Part shown: positions 58,396 through 60,000 of the stretch, one piece after another
How the letters are laid out: every line of letters starts with the position of its first letter
Position numbering within the stretch: the first letter of the stretch is position 1
Assembly (NCBI RefSeq): GCF_008831285.2
Contig: NC_045141.1
Location: forward strand, 12,884,106-12,944,105
Reading direction: 5' to 3'
From: Nymphaea colorata
Taxonomy: Eukaryota; Streptophyta; Magnoliopsida; Nymphaeales; Nymphaeaceae
DNA length: 60,000 nucleotides
The notes under the pieces: model-generated
Seen by the model: the letters and a program-made list of their open reading frames with translations, nothing else
Database searches by the model: none
What the model was told of the DNA's origin: nothing
Program-made: the position numbers and the translations under genes

Positions 58396-58777
58396 CTTCT
58401 TTTTCATTCATTCGTTTAGCATTGATGTATCTTCGTGCTTGTATTTGTTGTCCATGTAAAACTCCTTTGTTATTGAAATGTCATGTTCTGATTTGTTCCC
58501 TAGCATAATTTTGAGCAAGGCCATGGATAACCAAGCTTTTCTGCTGTGTACACAACAATGGTGCATAATACCCACATGGACTTTTCTCTTTGTTCGCCAG
58601 TTCTTGAAAATAAATTTCAAACTGAATCTGCTGGATGAACACAAGATGATGTTGGAAACCGTTTATAATTGTCCCAGAACCATCAAGAAGCCATACTTTC
58701 TTTGTGGAGAGTATTCCCGTCATTAGTCTTTTGTTGCACACGGAGTGGTGCTTATGACAATTGAACCTTCCATTTGA

Positions 58778-58850
<73 letters not shown>

Positions 58851-58958
58851 TGAAATTGAATGATGGCTCTAGGAGTCACGGAGTCATCTAAGTGGAGCCT
58901 TTTGTTTCAACATGGTGAATGGCGAAGAGAAAAAGGTGATGTGCATCTTTGTTATTTA

Positions 58959-58992
<34 letters not shown>

Positions 58993-60000
58993 GGGAGAGA
59001 GAGAGACCCTCAGCCCCAACCCCCTATTCTTTAGAGCAGGTGCACAAACTTGTTTGCTAGGAAAATGGCTATGAGACTAATATCAAGAAGAACTTGAAAA
59101 CATGGCCATCTTATTATCCGACATAGACGGATATTTATTTCAGACTAAAACTTAATTTCCTCGGCCAACAAACTGCAAGATACCGTATACAGCATTATTA
59201 CGATAGGACGCATGCCCTGCTCAACCATTTTAGATACAAGTCCGTAAAACTCAGTCAAATTTGAATGCTACGAACCATGTACAATGAATGCCAACAATTG
59301 ACTCTGAATATGCCTTGTCATTAGTTTTGCAGAAGGGACGTGGTGTAAGAAGTGAAACACAATCCAGTTAGCAAATTTTGGTTGGCTAGCTATTTCTGGT
59401 TGTCATGGTCATGAGATTCAACTTAGTGGTTTTACATGATCCATCTTCTAGCCTTTTTTTCTAATTGCAAATTATTGTTTTGGGAAATGTTTGGATCAAT
59501 ATTGAATGTGTTAAAAGGTAAACAGGCTAGGTGGTGTTCTATCATTATGCTTGACTCAGTTTACATCGTAAAAAAAATGTTTGATTCAGGTTAACAACAT
59601 TCACACGAAAGATACCCAAAATAAGTTCTTATCTGACTGAACAAAGTAAGCAGGCGTAGCTCCCAGCAAATTTGCATCAGCAATTCTTTTTAACTAGTCA
59701 GTAACATCAAAATTTTCAAGGGAAATCTTTAATTTGCAAAATATTGAAAACAGCAGAAAATTTGTAGGCTGAGAATTGAGTCTCTTAGTTTCTTTAAGTA
59801 GAGGAGTTATTGGCAGTGCCCAAATACAGCTTGAATTTTGGGTCCGAGGTGATAAAGAGTGGAACGTTTGCTTGAAGATGCATGAAATCACAAAGGCCAA
59901 ATAACCTTACGAGCTATGTTGGATCTTTTTCCAAGTCGGTGGAAGCAAACAGATTTCTCCAACAACATATAAGTAGCTAGCGAGATGTGCAGGCTCGTAA
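58396..60000. other. 3' flank of the starch synthase-like gene
   Basis: No coding region recognised on either strand. The first part is presumably the 3' UTR. It contains a compound microsatellite at 58779-58850 (CT, then AT, then GT) and GT/AT runs at 58959-58992. Confidence 0.6.
58779..58850. repeat. Compound microsatellite (CT)n(AT)n(GT)n
   Basis: Uninterrupted CT run to about 58816, then AT, then GT. Directly visible. Confidence 0.95.

Noticed and set aside
1-60000. CRISPR arrays, prokaryotic operons, phage or defence systems
   Set aside because: Spaced repeats, bacterial gene order and ribosome binding sites are absent; the window is plant nuclear DNA and its repeats are transposon or tandem duplications.

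Overview
This is nuclear DNA of a flowering plant. It holds an intron-rich, starch-synthase-like gene on the + strand, and the introns are packed with Ty1/copia LTR retrotransposons primed by initiator tRNA-Met. Species cannot be told from the window. There are no bacterial features, CRISPR arrays, tRNA or rRNA genes that I can recognise.

Host gene. Thirteen exons between 2331 and 58395 (+) join in one consistent reading frame of 438 codons plus stop. They encode the C-terminal part of a GT5-type starch synthase-like protein, closest in my judgement to the non-canonical SS5 group. The N-terminal exons, including the KxGGLGDV motif, lie upstream of the window. The two largest introns are about 24.1 kb (7247-31384) and 17.5 kb (39719-57186). 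Exon a (99 bp unit) and exon b (108 bp unit, in frame) each carry a tandem duplication of their 3' part with the splice donor. A third tandem duplication of 379 bp ends just before the acceptor of exon f. One 90-bp intron uses a GC donor.

Mobile DNA, left to right: (1) the end of a minus-strand copia-type element leaving the window on the left (1-1427), with its LTR split by a palindrome-rich repeat (389-1162); (2) a second, inverted copy of that repeat (4982-5761), so that the pair brackets exons a and b; (3) copia element A, minus strand, intact (8979-14292, TSD ACTTT); (4) an older minus-strand copia element O (15051-25358) split by a younger, intact plus-strand relative I (18622-23798, TSD AGAAG); (5) a decayed copia element F without recognisable gag (26281-31009, TSD GTATT); (6) a degraded gypsy-like LTR (about 32950-34620); (7) copia element D, minus strand, a sister of A with LTRs I read as identical (40243-45556, TSD GGTTG); (8) a 3.06-kb solo-LTR-like element (46596-49650, TSD AATTC); (9) copia element E, plus strand, intact and related to A/D (50002-55321, TSD ATCAT).

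Together the inserts make up roughly 60% of the gene span seen here. Four elements (A, D, E, I) keep full-length gag-pol polyproteins and near-identical LTRs, so copia activity in this genome is recent. The exons remain open and in phase, so the gene looks functional despite the load. The strongest leads are the bracketed exon pair (possible circular RNA), the in-frame exon duplication, and paired LTR hairpins that are kept by compensatory change between families.
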